NCBI GenBank assembly: GCA_028583405.1 | Contig: CM053252.1 | Coordinates: forward strand, 40,755,197-40,819,196 | Direction: 5' to 3' | DNA length: 64,000 bases | Source: Pogonophryne albipinna | Lineage: Eukaryota > Chordata > Actinopteri > Perciformes > Artedidraconidae | Shown: positions 1 through 18,959 of the stretch, piece after piece | Position numbering within the stretch: position 1 is the first letter of the stretch | How the letters are laid out: each line of letters starts with the position of its first letter | Notes under the pieces: model-generated | Database searches by the model: none | Seen by the model: the letters and a program-made list of their open reading frames with translations, nothing else | What the model was told of the DNA's origin: nothing | Program-made: the position numbers and the translations under genes

Positions 1-916
1 CTCCTCTGTTGGCCCTGCTCTGACTCACAGCGCTGTGGGGAGTCACCACACTCCCTGGTACCCTGCAGGGGCTTCACAGCCACACAGTCAGTGTGTGTGT
101 GCATGAGCTCAGCACTCTGCTTCTGACGCCTGGCTGTGGAGACATGGCGGCTCGGCGCTGCAGCGGGAGAATGCTGCTGCAGAGTTTCTATATGAGACAC
201 TTTCTGTGCTAACGTGTTCTCTTAACACCGCTCTGATCATTGGGTTCTTTTTGCTCCATGCACACATTGACAACTGAGAGGTGCTGATTTCCAGCTGTGC
301 TTTGTAGTAATGAGAGGCTTTGCTTGAAAGAAGTTTCAGAGTTTGTCACATATCCCGGAAGGAGTGTGTGGAATCTATTTTGGAGGAGTGGAATAAGAAT
401 ATAGAGGAGGTGGATGATAGAGGAAAGACAGTAGCAGTCATTTTTGATGAAGGATAAACATGCTTTTTGTAGAAGTGTGCAGTATAACAAATGGCTCCAG
501 AGTTGGTCTGGTTCATACTACCGGCAGCAGGTGCTGAGATGCATTTTAAACCTTCTGAAAATAAGATGCTGTACTCTCAGGTTGCTTAGCAACAGCCCTA
601 CAGCAGGGTTTTGGTACCAATATGGCTGCGGTAGTATCTTGCATTATAAAACTGCATAAGGATTTTCGAAATGAAAATGTTCTAAATATCTCCAGGTGAT
701 CAGCAGCTGCCAAACACTGAACATGTCCTTTAAACACAGCGCTGTAGCTCTGCAAACGGTCATGTGAACCTGGTTCAAGCTGAGTGTTGCTTTGAACCAG
801 AAGTCTCTCAGTTCTTGGAAGAGAGGCGGGTTGGAGGAAACCAGAAGCTTTTAGACTTGTGAATGTGAGAAAAGGAAGTTGAGCATTTCTGAATCTCCCC
901 TTCTGCTGAAACACCT
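1..916. other. no gene recognised
   Basis: Probable actn4 intron 1 or upstream sequence. Short frames on both strands show no recognisable domain. I looked for the conserved alpha-actinin first exon and did not see it here. Confidence 0.5.
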
Positions 917-1368
917 CATTCTGAAAGCTCTGAATCAGGCAAGTCATTCTGAAAGCTCTGAATCAGGCAAGTCATTCTGAAAGCTCTGAATCAGGCAAGT
1001 CATTCTGAAAGCTCTGAATCAGGCAAGTCATTCTGAAAGCTCTGAATCAGGCAAGTCATTCTGAAAGCTCTGAATCAGGCAAGTCATTCTGAAAGCTCTG
1101 AATCAGGCAAGTCATTCTGAAAGCTCTGAATCAGGCAAGTCATTGTGAAAGCTCTGAATCAGGCAAGTCATTCTGAAAGCTCTGAATCAGGCAAGTCATT
1201 CTGAAAGCTCTGAATCAGGCAAGTCATTCTGAAAGCTCTGAATCAGGCAAGTCATTCTGAAAGCTCTGAATCAGGCAAGTCATTCTGAAAGCTCTGAATC
1301 AGGCAAGTCATTCTGAAAGCTCTGAATCAGGCAAGTCATTCTGAAAGCTCTGAATCAGGCAAGTCATT
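917..1368. repeat. 28-bp minisatellite, 16 copies
   Basis: Perfect period of 28 bp. The unit contains CATTCTGAAAGCTCTG then AATCAGGCAAGT. One unit near 1141 has G for C (CATTGTG); otherwise the copies look identical. Near-zero divergence means recent expansion or active homogenisation. Confidence 0.95.
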
Positions 1369-1739
1369 CCACCAATACATGCTTTCATTAATAATGCAAT
1401 ATTTACTGGCATGAATCCTCTAGGAGCGATTGATGCAGTTTGATCAGCCGGTTTTCAAGTGAACTTGTTTGACTATCATTTCATAGTTGTTGGTTTCATT
1501 TCAAATATCACATCTGGTCCGTACAATTTCTAATCTTACTGTAACATTAAACTGGATGTAACTATCCTAATCTAAAGATTTAGTTCATCCATAGTTATGG
1601 ATTATGTGAAATGTTGAAGAGTTTGCAAAAGTCAGTTACTGTGGTCAATTGTCAGAATGCAGATGGATCAGACTGTCACTGATTCACTGTCTACCCGGAC
1701 TGCTCCACATACAGCAGAGTGGGGGGGGGGGCTCATTTT

Positions 1740-2402
1740 AAAGGGAGTGCGATTGATCTGTTGGTAATGCCTCGGGGTTCCGGTCGGCATGTAAACAAAT
1801 GCATAATGCTGCACTATACTTTGTGGCCTCACCCGGTTGCATAGCGACGCTTATTGTTTAGGTGTCTTTTAATAAGCAGGTAGTCCTATCATTAGATAGA
1901 ACTAGCTGGATCTGATCGATATGGACATAAAGGCGAGTGAAGTCTAATCTGACGGGAGAGAGAGATCAGCTGCTGCTGACGAGTCGACACGCAGCTCTGA
2001 TCACATGCAGCGGTGAGCGGACAAAACACACACTTCAGGTTAGAATATCACACATAGCTATTTTAATGACCTCTCAAACTACCTCAACTAGTTATAGATA
2101 TGTTTAGTTTACTGTCGGGTCACTCATTACTGATCCGCGAGCTGCATGATACTGACGGGCTGTCAGGAGAGGGAGAGAGCGCTCCGTTTATTATTTCGTG
2201 TTATTGTAAGTTACTGTTCACTTTTGAATAGTGTAGTTAATCTACTATAGTTAGTTTGTTTTATATCGAATCATATACATTTGTTTTAAAGCTCAATAAA
2301 TAAGAAAGAAGATCTTTGACCGGCACTTTTCAAATTTTGTCCGGAAGATTTCAGCTTTAACGGACATGTTGACCGGCAAATAAGTATTCCAACGGGAACT
2401 CT
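1740..2402. mobile_element. probable hAT-like DNA transposon remnant
   Basis: Similar inverted ends are seen: TTCCGGTCGGCATGT near 1776-1790 and, inverted at the right, TTGCCGGTCAACATGT, with an outer CAGAGTTCCCGTTGGAATAC at the right end (2402 inward). The interior is TA-rich with no coding frame. No clean target duplication was found, so borders are approximate. Confidence 0.35.
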
Positions 2403-2424
2403 GGTGTGTGTGTGTGTGTGTGTG

Positions 2425-3835
2425 TTATACAGGCATATGGCCGTGAGTCATGAAGCCATACAGGGCAGGGTGAGCTCTGGAATGTGTGACAGAGCTCACC
2501 AAGTGGGGGTGGTTTTGGCTAGACCTGTGTGTGTGTGTTGTATGGTTCATCAACAAGCGGAAACTCAGAGGAACAAACAATGTGCTGCTCCTTGTACAGA
2601 GTCCAGACCCTCTCAGTTCCTGTACGAGCTCTCCTCCCTCCCTCTCTGCCTTCCTCCTCTACTTATGACTCGCAGCACCAGGAAGTCCTTGAAAAGTCTG
2701 GAAACAGTTTGTATTATCTAAAAAAACTTGTACCCGCCAACCCAAGACTCAAAGATGTATTGTCATATGTGCAATAGCTACAGCTTGACTATGAAAACCT
2801 GAAGTCCTCTGCTCCTCCAACAATGCAGCATAAGCACCTTGACATAAAACTAACCAATAGTGCAAGAAACAGAAATAGAAATCAAATGGTGCAGTAAATG
2901 CTGCGTGTCCAACCTTTTCTTTTCCTGTATTGTTTAAAGCTCTTTCAAATCATAAAATTCCGATAAATCCATAAACAGTATTTATGGATTGCTTTTCTTT
3001 CTTTCTCCTGCATGTCCATATCCTAAATATAAGGCTTATAGGTAAACATTGCAATCTGCATCCTACCTAATTAAAAAGCCGGTTTGGATTCCAACAGTCT
3101 AATCATTTGTTTAAGATCTGAGATGTTGCAGCAATTTAACCAGACTCTTCAAAATATAATTCCAGTCGAACTGGCGTTTTAAATTCAGCCCTGAGCAGCA
3201 CAACATGATATCAGACTTCCTGAGAAACTGCTAACTCACACAGGGTTTTACAATTCACCAAATAAGAGCCGAGGCCACCTCAGGACACGCACAAGCTCTG
3301 TTGACACACACACTTATAAGCGGTGTTAGGCAGGAAGTATTGAGTGCTCTCTTTTGACACTTTCTTTTACACTCTTGATTCTTCTCTGTCAATTGTGTCT
3401 CTGTGCACGCCACCTTTCTGCTCGTTGTGTGTCCCTCTCATCTGCTTTTCTCTCCTGCTACTTCAGAGGAAGCAAGGTGTGTGTTTCACATTCCTGTGCT
3501 GAGAACACACACACAATGGACACAATTGTGTAGCTTTTATTTCAATTTTTTTTTATTATCCATGAACAAAACTTTGGTTGAAAAAGTAGAATAACATGGT
3601 AATACAAATGATTAGACAATGAATAAGACTTGCTTTTATAACCGTGTGTGTGTGTGTGTGTCACCAAGTCGCTGTGACAGGCAGTTAAATGCGTTGCCTT
3701 ATAAGGTAAAAGCTTGTGAGGCGGGTTGAGAGGAGGAGGGGCAGGAAGAGCCTGTTACCGTGACAATGCTGTCTGCTGCCAGGCAACTGGGCCGACCTGA
3801 AACTCCCGTTTGGCCACATTTTCACTCTTACACAC
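2425..3835. other. no gene recognised (intron 1)
   Basis: Contains short TG runs (near 2404 and 3641) and otherwise nothing I recognise. Confidence 0.5.
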
Positions 3836-3957
<122 letters not shown>

Positions 3958-4758
3958 ACATAAAAAGGCAGACCTGCTTTACCTTTCACAATCACTAAGT
4001 AACAAACCATGCCATGTTTTGGTGTTTCTATTTCCCCCTCTCTACTAGTTATTCTGTATGCCTTCAGACCTTGATGTCCTAACTTGATTATCAGCAGTGT
4101 GACTGTAGCAGTCAGATGAAGGGAGGCTGCCAGCAGAGCACGTTTTCTGGCTCATGTCTCTGGTGTGCCCCCCCCCCTTAATGATTAAAATAACGCAGCA
4201 CTGAGTAACTGTGTGTTGGGGGCTGAGATTAGCAATGACTCATTCTATTTATAGTGTGTTTCCTCGCACTGAGGTAGATACATTCACATGCTATAGTCAG
4301 ACAGATACCATGTGCCTGTAGAGGCATTGAGCAAACATTAGTTGCAGGAATATTCAACTCTAATTTGATAAATGAGTTCTCTAGATGAATACAAAAGAAG
4401 AAGTTCAGTTCCCCCACAACAATGACTTCTCCTTTCTGCCCAATAACTTCCTCTAACACGCTCCAGCTGCTCTCAGATGCTTTTGATCAGTCATGGTTAT
4501 AAATGGACTCTTGAGCTATGTGGGGTTCAGAAAGCATCATCCTTAAAACCTGCCTCTGCTTTCAGAACACACTCTTAGTCACAAAATGACCATAACACAA
4601 CTAGTTGTATGCATTGATGTGAACACGTTTCCAATGTAGTTCCAGGCGTTCATTTGAGTGAGTCTTATACTGTAGTGAGAAACTCATACTTGATGTTAAG
4701 TTGTTACATGCATTAAGGGTATTTCAGCATTTGTTTTGACAAATACAGGTGTACTTTG

Positions 4759-5591
4759 TAGGGATCGACCGATATGGCTTTTTCAAGGCCAATCTGCCAA
4801 TGAGTTAGAGAGAGACAAGAAGTGGGGCTGCAGGCTGACATGCTTAACTAACAATAATGCTTAATTTATTATATCAAACCAATGCCTGCCTATCTAGCAT
4901 AAAATCCCAATAAGCTGCTAGCAACTGCAAAACACTCGTGCTAGCTAATGTTTTGCAAACTATTAAAAGTGAGGCTATTACAGTAGACCTAACGTTAGTC
5001 TTGTAGCCTCACTTCTAATATTTTGCTAAACATTTGCTAGATACATGTTGGCTAGCTAATGAGCTTCACATATCAACCTGAAAAACTGCGAGGCTCCACT
5101 CGCAGCCCCCCCCCCCCCGCACCACAGTTACTCCGCTGCGAGACGCTGCACGCACCCCCAACTCTGACTGACTTCCCGCATCCCTGTGTAACTGGGAAAC
5201 TGATAGAATTGGATCATAAGATCGTGGTGTTTTTGCAACTTCAGCTGAGGGGATTGGGATGTTTATTGAATTTCGGTTTAACACACTCTGCCGCTCAGCG
5301 CTGCTGCTTCCTTCAGTCTGTGTCTGCGTTCTTCGCACCTGCCTGTAATCTGAGAAGGTCCCGCCTCTCTGGCTGGCTCCCGCCCGGAACATCTTCAGTG
5401 TTGATTGACACTTCAGTAATAGCCTATCAGATAGCGCTGTGGGCGGGACATTGCTCGTGTGCACAGAGTGGTGACAGCAGCCAGAGAAACGGCCGCATCA
5501 GAGCCAAAGTTTTATCGGCAATTTGATTTAAAAAAAGGCCGATAATCGGTCAAATGCGGAATATCGGCCCCGATAATCGGCCAGGCCCCTA
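4759..5591. mobile_element. non-autonomous hAT element with 8-bp target duplication
   Basis: Flanked by a perfect 8-bp duplication GTACTTTG (4751-4758 and 5592-5599). Ends read TAGGG inward from the left and, inverted, TAGGGGCC from the right; subterminal CCGATAT and CCGATTATCGG motifs occur at both ends. The 833-bp body has no transposase; its middle (about 5090-5510) is more GC-rich and may be captured or internal sequence. Confidence 0.85.
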
Positions 5592-5599
5592 GTACTTTG

Positions 5600-10237
<4,638 letters not shown>

Positions 10238-10477
10238 GTTGTTAAAGGAAGGCTCCAGTCATCAAAACTTCAGTATTTAGTGAAACATTATGTTTAAACC
10301 ATACCCTGAAGAAATCAGCGATATTCCCCGGTAAATAATGATTTTATAGCTCTTTTAATTTTAATCGTTTATTTGATGAGGGACAATGCACATTAATGAA
10401 CACTTTAGACAGGTTATGTTTCCAGTGTAAATATGCCGGATTATAGCTTTGAGCTAATTTCCATCCATTTTATCAAA
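10238..10477. repeat. dispersed retroposon 3' fragment
   Basis: Contains TTTATTTGATGAGGGACAAT and GTAAATATGCCGGATTATAG, phrases typical of the tails of abundant teleost LINE-like repeats. Recognised from memory of fish repeats; borders approximate. Confidence 0.35.
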
Positions 10478-11965
10478 ACCTGTATATTCCGTCAGGCAGC
10501 TGCCATTTTGGCCATTTTCAGTAGTCACATGATCCGAAAAACTAGGTCGTGACGTCATCTATGCGTTCACTTTGTAAACACACCACGAAAACATGACTGA
10601 GTATTTGAGTTCGGACTCGTCAGCCGAGGAAGAAGTTTAGAAAAATAAAGTCCAGGCGGACTTACTTTGAATTATCACTATAGGTATTCATTCCATCCAA
10701 ATACAACTGTAAAAAAAATAAAAAAAACATACCCTGTTATCCTCTTAGGCCCCACGGACCCGGTTCCCGGGCCGAAATCGCGTCATTTGCAGGAAACAAC
10801 GTCTAAGGAACCTTAATATTTAATAAACTATGAATATTGTATATCCATATAACGGGAAAAAAATTAATTTAACTGATCTTTTTCATTTTTCTTCTTCAAA
10901 AAAAACATAATGCTAACAGTGAGCCTCTGAATTAGCCCAGAGCGAAAAATGCTAACCTATTACTGCACCGAAAATCACTCCTATCTCCCTTATTACTTAT
11001 CCTAGGTGCACATCCAACACATCGTTTATGATCGTAAAGACACAGAATCTAACGGTGCCCACCTCAACACTGAAAGATACAAACTCGCGACGTTATCAAC
11101 AAAAACGTACATCAAAACAAGTGGTGCTAGGTACTAACATGCGCTAGGCTAACATGGCTTACCTTGGTCTTTGTCTGGTCTAAACTGGTCTTCAATGGCA
11201 TTAAAACGATAAAAACGATGATGTAGTTAATCCATAGGTTAATATCCAATGTGGCTGTGTCCGCTTTGAAATGTTCTGATAATCTATAAGCAATAAAACT
11301 GCAATTCCGTTTTCTGCTGTCCGCTCTGTGCTCCGTGCGCTCTGGGTCCTGCTGCAATTCCTGCTTCCTTACGTAGTAAACAATAAGTAAAGTCTGCTGC
11401 GTAAGGTGCTTACGCTGGCTGGCATTGGCAGTGCACTGCATCCCCATTAAGTAATGGTTGATTAATAAATCCCATTTTATGTTTCATCATACTCTCAGAG
11501 TAGTCGTCCGGAAACTTGAAATGTTCGCTGCATACATGCGCCTGTGGATCTTTCGGTTCGGGCCGAGCACATTTCGCTAGCCACTGCCTCCGAACGTACG
11601 TCCTACGCTTACCCGTTGGCAATAGATGGAACAGAGCATTCCGTGGATTGTTCCTATCCGAATTGTGGCAATGTTTCGCGATACAATGAGGCATATTTCT
11701 ATAGAATTGAGAGTAACTAGAGTAAACAACATGAACAAAGCACACCAAACGCATAGTTCACGTCACTTCCGGTAAAATAAGTCATGTGACTCGTCAAAAT
11801 TGTGCCGCCCACAGGGTTGATGTTATTTCGGTAATTAATCAGTTTAAAATCACTGATAACGTCATCGGATTAAAAAATAAATAAAAAAGACTGGCAGAGA
11901 CTGGTCTGTTTTATCGGATGATAATTATTTAAAAATGCGTGTCATGAGCATACCCTCCCTTTAAC
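10478..11965. mobile_element. DNA transposon remnant carrying a THAP-domain frame
   Basis: A region of about 1.5 kb with a minus-strand THAP zinc-finger frame (11410-11694) and a short plus-strand frame at 10593-10640 that begins MTEYLSSDSSAEEEV before a stop. Two diverging gene starts in one element fits DNA transposons with a THAP-type transposase plus a second gene, such as the ISL2EU group. No catalytic domain is visible, so it is decayed. Confidence 0.45.
11410..11694 (-). pseudogene. THAP zinc-finger domain, transposase N-terminal fragment
   Basis: Starting from the ATG at 11694, the frame reads MPHCIAKHCHN, then a block with YVRRQWLAKC, then HVCSEHF. This is the C2CH pattern of a THAP DNA-binding domain: paired cysteines near the N-terminus, a conserved tryptophan, and C-x2-H followed by F. 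THAP domains bind DNA and occur in P-element, Harbinger-like and ISL2EU transposases and in host genes derived from them. The frame ends after 94 codons with no catalytic domain, so this is a lone first exon or a truncated copy. It sits inside repeat-rich intron sequence, antisense to actn4. Confidence 0.6.
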
Positions 11966-12330
11966 ACTCTGCTGTCAATTGCTTCACATTGAGTTATATT
12001 GACCTTTTTAAAAAGAATATCCATTTCTTTAATGTGGCCTTTAAGGGGCCAGAGCGTCCACACATACTTTGGAGGATTCATATCTGTAACAGGGCTTTGT
12101 GTAAACCGGGTAACAGGGGCGCTGCACTCTCTTACTTTCAGCATGGCCCTCATACCAAAATGCCGTTTCTCTGTAAAAGTGATGCTAGAAAACAGCATTT
12201 CTGTTAGTCAACACCGGTATAATTACTCCAGAAATATGAAAATCATGAGTCGGCGACACTAAGACTGCTACATATGACATATCTTTTTTAAATGTCTCCA
12301 GTACCGATAAAGAGACGGATAACGTCGGAG

Positions 12331-12417
12331 CTTAACGGTACCACGGTCTTTAATAATTCAGCCCCGGGGCCCCTTTAGTACCGGGGCTGATTTATTAAAG
12401 ACCGTGGTACCGTTAAG
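12331..12417. repeat. 87-bp near-perfect palindrome (hAT-like end)
   Basis: Two 37-bp arms with one mismatch flank a 13-bp spacer. Each arm holds a KpnI-like GGTACC. It is followed by AAGCCCATCCCTA (12417-12430), which read inverted (TAGGGATGGGC) resembles the terminus of abundant fish hAT elements. It is probably the end of a decayed element and would form a strong cruciform. Confidence 0.75.
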
Positions 12418-12821
12418 AAGCCCATCCCTACTCCCAGCAGGGATACATGTCTAAGCTGAAGGCCTGGATGTAAATGCAGTGGATGAATAAATGGCCATGG
12501 CGCTTTGTAAAGAGCAGTGTCAACATATGTTCATGCAACAGTGGAGCAACATGGCCCAACTCCCAGCACGACCAATGTGTCCATATCATGTTGAAATATG
12601 CACTCTCTGATTGGCAACTTAGTTACAGGAATGGTGCGTTCACTACATGAATGTAAGGTGCAGCTAAATGTGGTGATGTAAATGAAAGTATGTTGATCAA
12701 AAATAGTTCAGATTTGCGCAGAAAATGTCTTTAATTCAAGTCAGTTTCGTATCACACAGCCACTGTGTATAGAAATGCTGTGCCACTCTTTTGTTAGAAG
12801 TCCTTGCTGATCCTAAAATAG

Positions 12822-12823
<2 letters not shown>

Positions 12824-12912
<89 letters not shown>
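12824..12912. repeat. (AC)n microsatellite
   Basis: About 89 bp of AC dinucleotides. Confidence 0.98.
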
Positions 12913-14697
<1,785 letters not shown>

Positions 14698-15733
14698 CAA
14701 AAGGAGAGTTGAATCAAATGTGGAGTGGAACATGTAGTGGTTTGTCTTCAAGTCAGCGAAATTGGTAATTCTTAGTGCTCCAAGGTATTGAAAATATCAA
14801 TTGGATATTTTTTATGAAAACACTTTCACCAGATGATAATAATAAATGACGAGCAACATCAACTAACGCTTTAGACGTTTGATAGATTGAAGAATGATTG
14901 TGATTAATGTTTATTATTGTTTGTGAATGCAGAGCCGGGCAGCAAACGGTGTTTAACCAAGAAACCTTCAGAGTAAATGATCTTTCAGACACACTTCTCT
15001 TGTCCATTAGTTGCATCAAAAATGTAACAATGTGCACGTTTTCTTTCTTTGCGTCAAGCAGACAAAACTTTGTCCCATGACGTGAGAGATAGTTGGCCCC
15101 GCCTGACATTGCAACCACATCATATGATGTGACTGCACATAAAAACCATCTATCATGCAGCCCTAGTAAATGTCATAGTCTGCTCTCCTGTGTGGACATG
15201 CAGATACTCTGTGTTTTATAAGTGTCAACACGGGAAGATGTTGGTCTGCTCCAGATGTTGAAGCACAAGCACCAACCTGTGTTCTGTTTGAAGCCAAGAG
15301 AGGGACAATGGTGTCAGTGCTGCTGTGTCTCACGCCACAGCCCTTTTTTAATGGCTGGGCCTCTAAGAATAGGAGCCTTGTGTCAGGCCAAACTGTTGCT
15401 GAGCTGCACTCACAGGCCAGCATGGTTTGGCCCAACCTAGTCTGGTTCAGCCAGTCCATGGCTCCATCAAAGTTCCTTGAGGTCCCCCCCCCTGCCAGCA
15501 GGTCCCCGTAAAACTCCCTAAACCAGCAGCACAAATATGCTTTTTGTGTGTCAACCTGCCATCTGTTAACTTTTGCTTCTTCTTCTTCTGACACACGCAG
15601 GCGTAACGTTCTTACAACAGGCCGTATTACACCTTGGAAGTTGTTCAATTCAGCCTATGCAACATTGTTGGGTTCTCTGCTGTGCCAATGGCTCAACAGG
15701 GATTTCAGTGCCTTGCTCAAGGGCATGTTAACA
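14698..15733. other. no gene recognised (intron 1)
   Basis: Unique-looking sequence; frames on both strands lack recognisable domains. Confidence 0.45.
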
Positions 15734-16854
15734 TTAAAGGTCCCATGACATGCTTTTCCGGTTATTACCCGTCCCCTTGTCTGTTATGTAGCGCTTTCTG
15801 CATGTAAACGGTCTGCAGAGTCAAAAACCCTCAAAGTACACCCTGGGAGTAAAAGTCTAACACAGAAAATACCTAGTCTGTGCTGCCCCAGAACGCCTCG
15901 TTGGATATTTTTCATTTTCCATTTTTTTTTCTTCCTGTGTATAGTGACGTAACCATACCCAAATGGACCAATCCGCGGAGCCGTTACGTCCGCGGAGCCG
16001 TTACGTTAAGTCCGGATTGGTCCAAATGGACCATTCCCGGACTTCCTCACACACAGACACTCAATCTTTTCTCAGCTGCAGCTCCGCAGATTTCTCAGCC
16101 TGAGACGGCGGGACGCCAGGCTGCGGGGGTGTGTGTGTGTGCTCGGGCTGGTTTCGGGCTGGGTTTCGCTGTGTCTCGCCGACCCCACGCAGCAACCAGG
16201 AAACCACACCAGTAAGCCAGCTCACACTGTCCGTTCCTCGCAGCAGCGAGCCCCGCAACGTCCCGCCAACACGGCACCCAGACCCCACGAAGCATTCTCA
16301 TCTGATTCTCATTACTGGTGTCATTTTCTGGTTGCTAACAAATGCCATTGTAACACATAATCACTGATGTTCCGCTGTAACGGTGGTGGACTCATCAGAA
16401 CAGAGTGGGCGAGCTGACCAGAGTACACCGGGCTCACGGGGGGGGCAGGAGCTCCAACCAGCCGTTTAGGACAGAGTGAATACACATCACGGGAAGTCTT
16501 CGTCGCTGCTTTTGTGGCAGACTACAGCGCCACTTACAGGCCTGGCATATGTACTACAGCGTCTCCAGCGCTTTCGAGCGGCAATGGCCGGCCGTGGCCA
16601 AACCCCACATTCCCCTGATAGGTGGAGAGTTGCCCATATAGGCGGAGCTCCTCGTTCCTGACGTCAGACTATTTTCAAATCTGTATCAGTCTGTATCAGA
16701 TCCGTTGCAGCCCCGTTTTTAGAGATTTGGGTATGGAGGAAAAGAGAGAGGGTTGTGTTTTCTGACACTTGGTGAGTTCCCTGACACACCGGGGACACAT
16801 ATTCATGTATAAAAGACGTACAAAGGTGCATTTTGCATGATAGGTCCCCTTTAA
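15734..16854. mobile_element. non-autonomous DNA transposon with TTAA ends
   Basis: Begins TTAAAGGTCCCATGACATGC and ends, read inverted, TTAAAGGGGACCTATCATGC, so the inverted ends share TTAAAGG, CC, AT and ATGC. TTAA at both borders fits a TTAA-target superfamily (Kolobok or piggyBac). The 1121-bp body includes a repeated CGCGGAGCCGTTACGT near 15973-16005 and no transposase. A related end lies at 17921-17940. Confidence 0.75.
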
Positions 16855-16929
16855 ATCCAAAATATTCCCACACCGGAGATGTGGTATTAGGTTTTGCAAC
16901 CACTTCCATTTAACTTCAAAATCCCCTCG

Positions 16930-17193
16930 AGTAAGTCACACGTTGTCTCCTGCTTGTCTCTATATTATTAATTTGGCTGCTGCACGCGTAGTGTCCTGAC
17001 TTGGCTGTGTGTGAGCCCCGCCCCTCACAGCGCGCCGGGCTGGCAGCCACAGCGCGTCTTGCTAAAATGCTGGTCACATCCTTATGTAAACAAACACGCA
17101 TGTAAACAGCAATTTATCGAGGTCAGAAAAGTTATCGAGTCCATTTTTATTTATCGTACGATAAGTTAATTTATTGATTATCGCGACAGGCCT
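16930..17193. mobile_element. hAT-like terminal fragment
   Basis: Ends TTATCGCGACAGGCCTA at 17193; inverted this is TAGGCCTGTCGCGATAA, a terminus I associate with abundant teleost hAT elements, with the usual ATCGTACGAT-rich subterminal region. The left end was not located. Confidence 0.4.
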
Positions 17194-17689
17194 ACTCTAA
17201 CCCCTTGGACACAGTTCAGAGTTGAAAGACTGTATGGGGGTCATACTGATGTCTCTGGTCCAGGTATTTATGTGTGTGTCTTGGTGTTAGAGCAGAGATC
17301 AAACAGCTGACCCCGGTGGGCTCCCTGTGTTTTCCACACTGAGGCAGTAAAGCAATGACGACTCAGCTGTATATCTGCCATGCATGGAGACATGTTGGAC
17401 ATCTTAAACACTTCCAGACACTCTGGGACACAAACAACACGGATGTGTGAATCACATCACACTTCCTGTGTGCACAATAATCCTACATGGTGAAGTTTAG
17501 TAGATCATAGTTGAAACGCTCCCCGTTTGATAAAATGCTACAAAGATGTGTATTTATTTGCTTGGAGTGAAAAAAACATGTTTCAGAGTTGTAACGCTGT
17601 TGGAAACACTCTTATTATTAAAACTCACCTAGATGCAGCACAAATGCTATCTCACTGTGTTAACAAAAGTAACACCTAGTTTGTATCAT

Positions 17690-17940
17690 AGACTGTTTAT
17701 ATAAAGGCTTGTATATACGCCCTATGATTCAGATCCTCTCCCAGAATTGAAGGGTGTAGCACGGGCCTTCCTTGGCCTTCCTTGGCCCGTGCTACAGACA
17801 GAGTGAATACACAGACTATACAGACATGCTGTATGAGAAACCAATGTGAGTTTGGAACATTGAACAATATAAATCTATTCTAGTAGAACTCAACAATGGA
17901 ATTATGATCAGTAGAAATGGCCATGACATGGGACCTTTAA
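17690..17940. mobile_element. fragment of the TTAA-ended transposon family
   Basis: Ends CCATGACATGGGACCTTTAA at 17940, the inverted match of the left end at 15734, and contains ACAGAGTGAATACACA as found in that copy near 16464. A 12-bp hairpin (GTAGCACGGGCC at 17757, inverted at 17784) sits inside. Confidence 0.65.
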
Positions 17941-18959
17941 CATGTTGAGTTGAACAGTGAGGTCAGAGGAAGGTAGCTGTAGATGGAGGATAAGAGACAT
18001 GTGACTAAAATGTAAACCTTCTGAACACTGGGATGCAGCTTTGCTACGTCCACGCAGCCTTTAGCTTGTTATCTGTGTCCTCAGGAATCCTCTCATCCTC
18101 TGTGTCACCAACACAGAGCAGCTTTAACAGGATCCACTGGCACTCATCCTATTGGGTCGCTGCCTTTAGCGGTGAGGGTCATTTAAGTTTGAATAGGGTC
18201 AATCGGGCAATGACATATCCTATATTGGAAACCCGGCAATTCAAACCTCAAAATACAATGAAGAGGCAGTTTTACGTTGATCAGTGTTTCCCCTATAGGA
18301 TTGTAGGTGTGAGAGCTCACCACATACTTTAGCTCTGCTTGTTTCGCTGATACATTCAGATCCAGATGTCCGCTGACTTAAACCCTTCAACCGGTTTAAA
18401 GGATGTGTTTCTGACAAGTCAATGCATCACTGCTTTTGTCATGCAAGCACAACAGAATGTTTTGTTTAACATCCCTAGCTTTGTAAATGTTTTGACATTT
18501 GAATGTCTTAAAGTTACATATTAAACCTTTTTGAAGCATTTTAAATAATGCTTGTAAAGTGCGGTGTAATAGCTTTGTGTGGCGATCTACACGTCACTTC
18601 TAATACAAAAAGTGTGACTGAACAGAAGTGTTTTACTTCCTCCTGTCCCAGGATGGACATCCCTCTCAGCCGCATACAGGATACTTTAAGCTCCTGATAC
18701 AGCCGGGTCTGTCCTCTGTCCTCAGAGGGAGGGGTGGAGGATGTATAATTTGCAGCACGTTGTGTTCTAGTGAACGTTAAGGTCTTAAGCTCTCTGCAGG
18801 TCTCAACATGTGTCTGTTTGTGTTTCCTTCTCCACCTCACCACTCCCAGTGGCACTACTCCTGTTAGGACAGCAGACTAGTGAAGCTGCTAATAGTTCAA
18901 GGTTCTTTATTTTGTACACAGCGTCCCTAAGCTATTTATATCCAATGTTTCCTAACTTT
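17941..18959. other. no gene recognised (intron 1)
   Basis: No repeat or coding signature that I can name. Confidence 0.45.

Noticed and set aside
144..200. ATGGCGGCTCGG near the window start as a possible first coding exon
   Set aside because: The following residues do not match the alpha-actinin N-terminus and no donor with a known exon was evident.
5059..5526. 155-codon plus-strand frame and 132-codon minus-strand frame
   Set aside because: Both lie wholly inside the hAT element at 4759-5591 and show no domain; the GC-rich patch explains the openness.
15163..15648. 161-codon minus-strand frame in intron 1
   Set aside because: No recognisable domain, no splice-site or transposon context; may be chance, so not listed as a gene.
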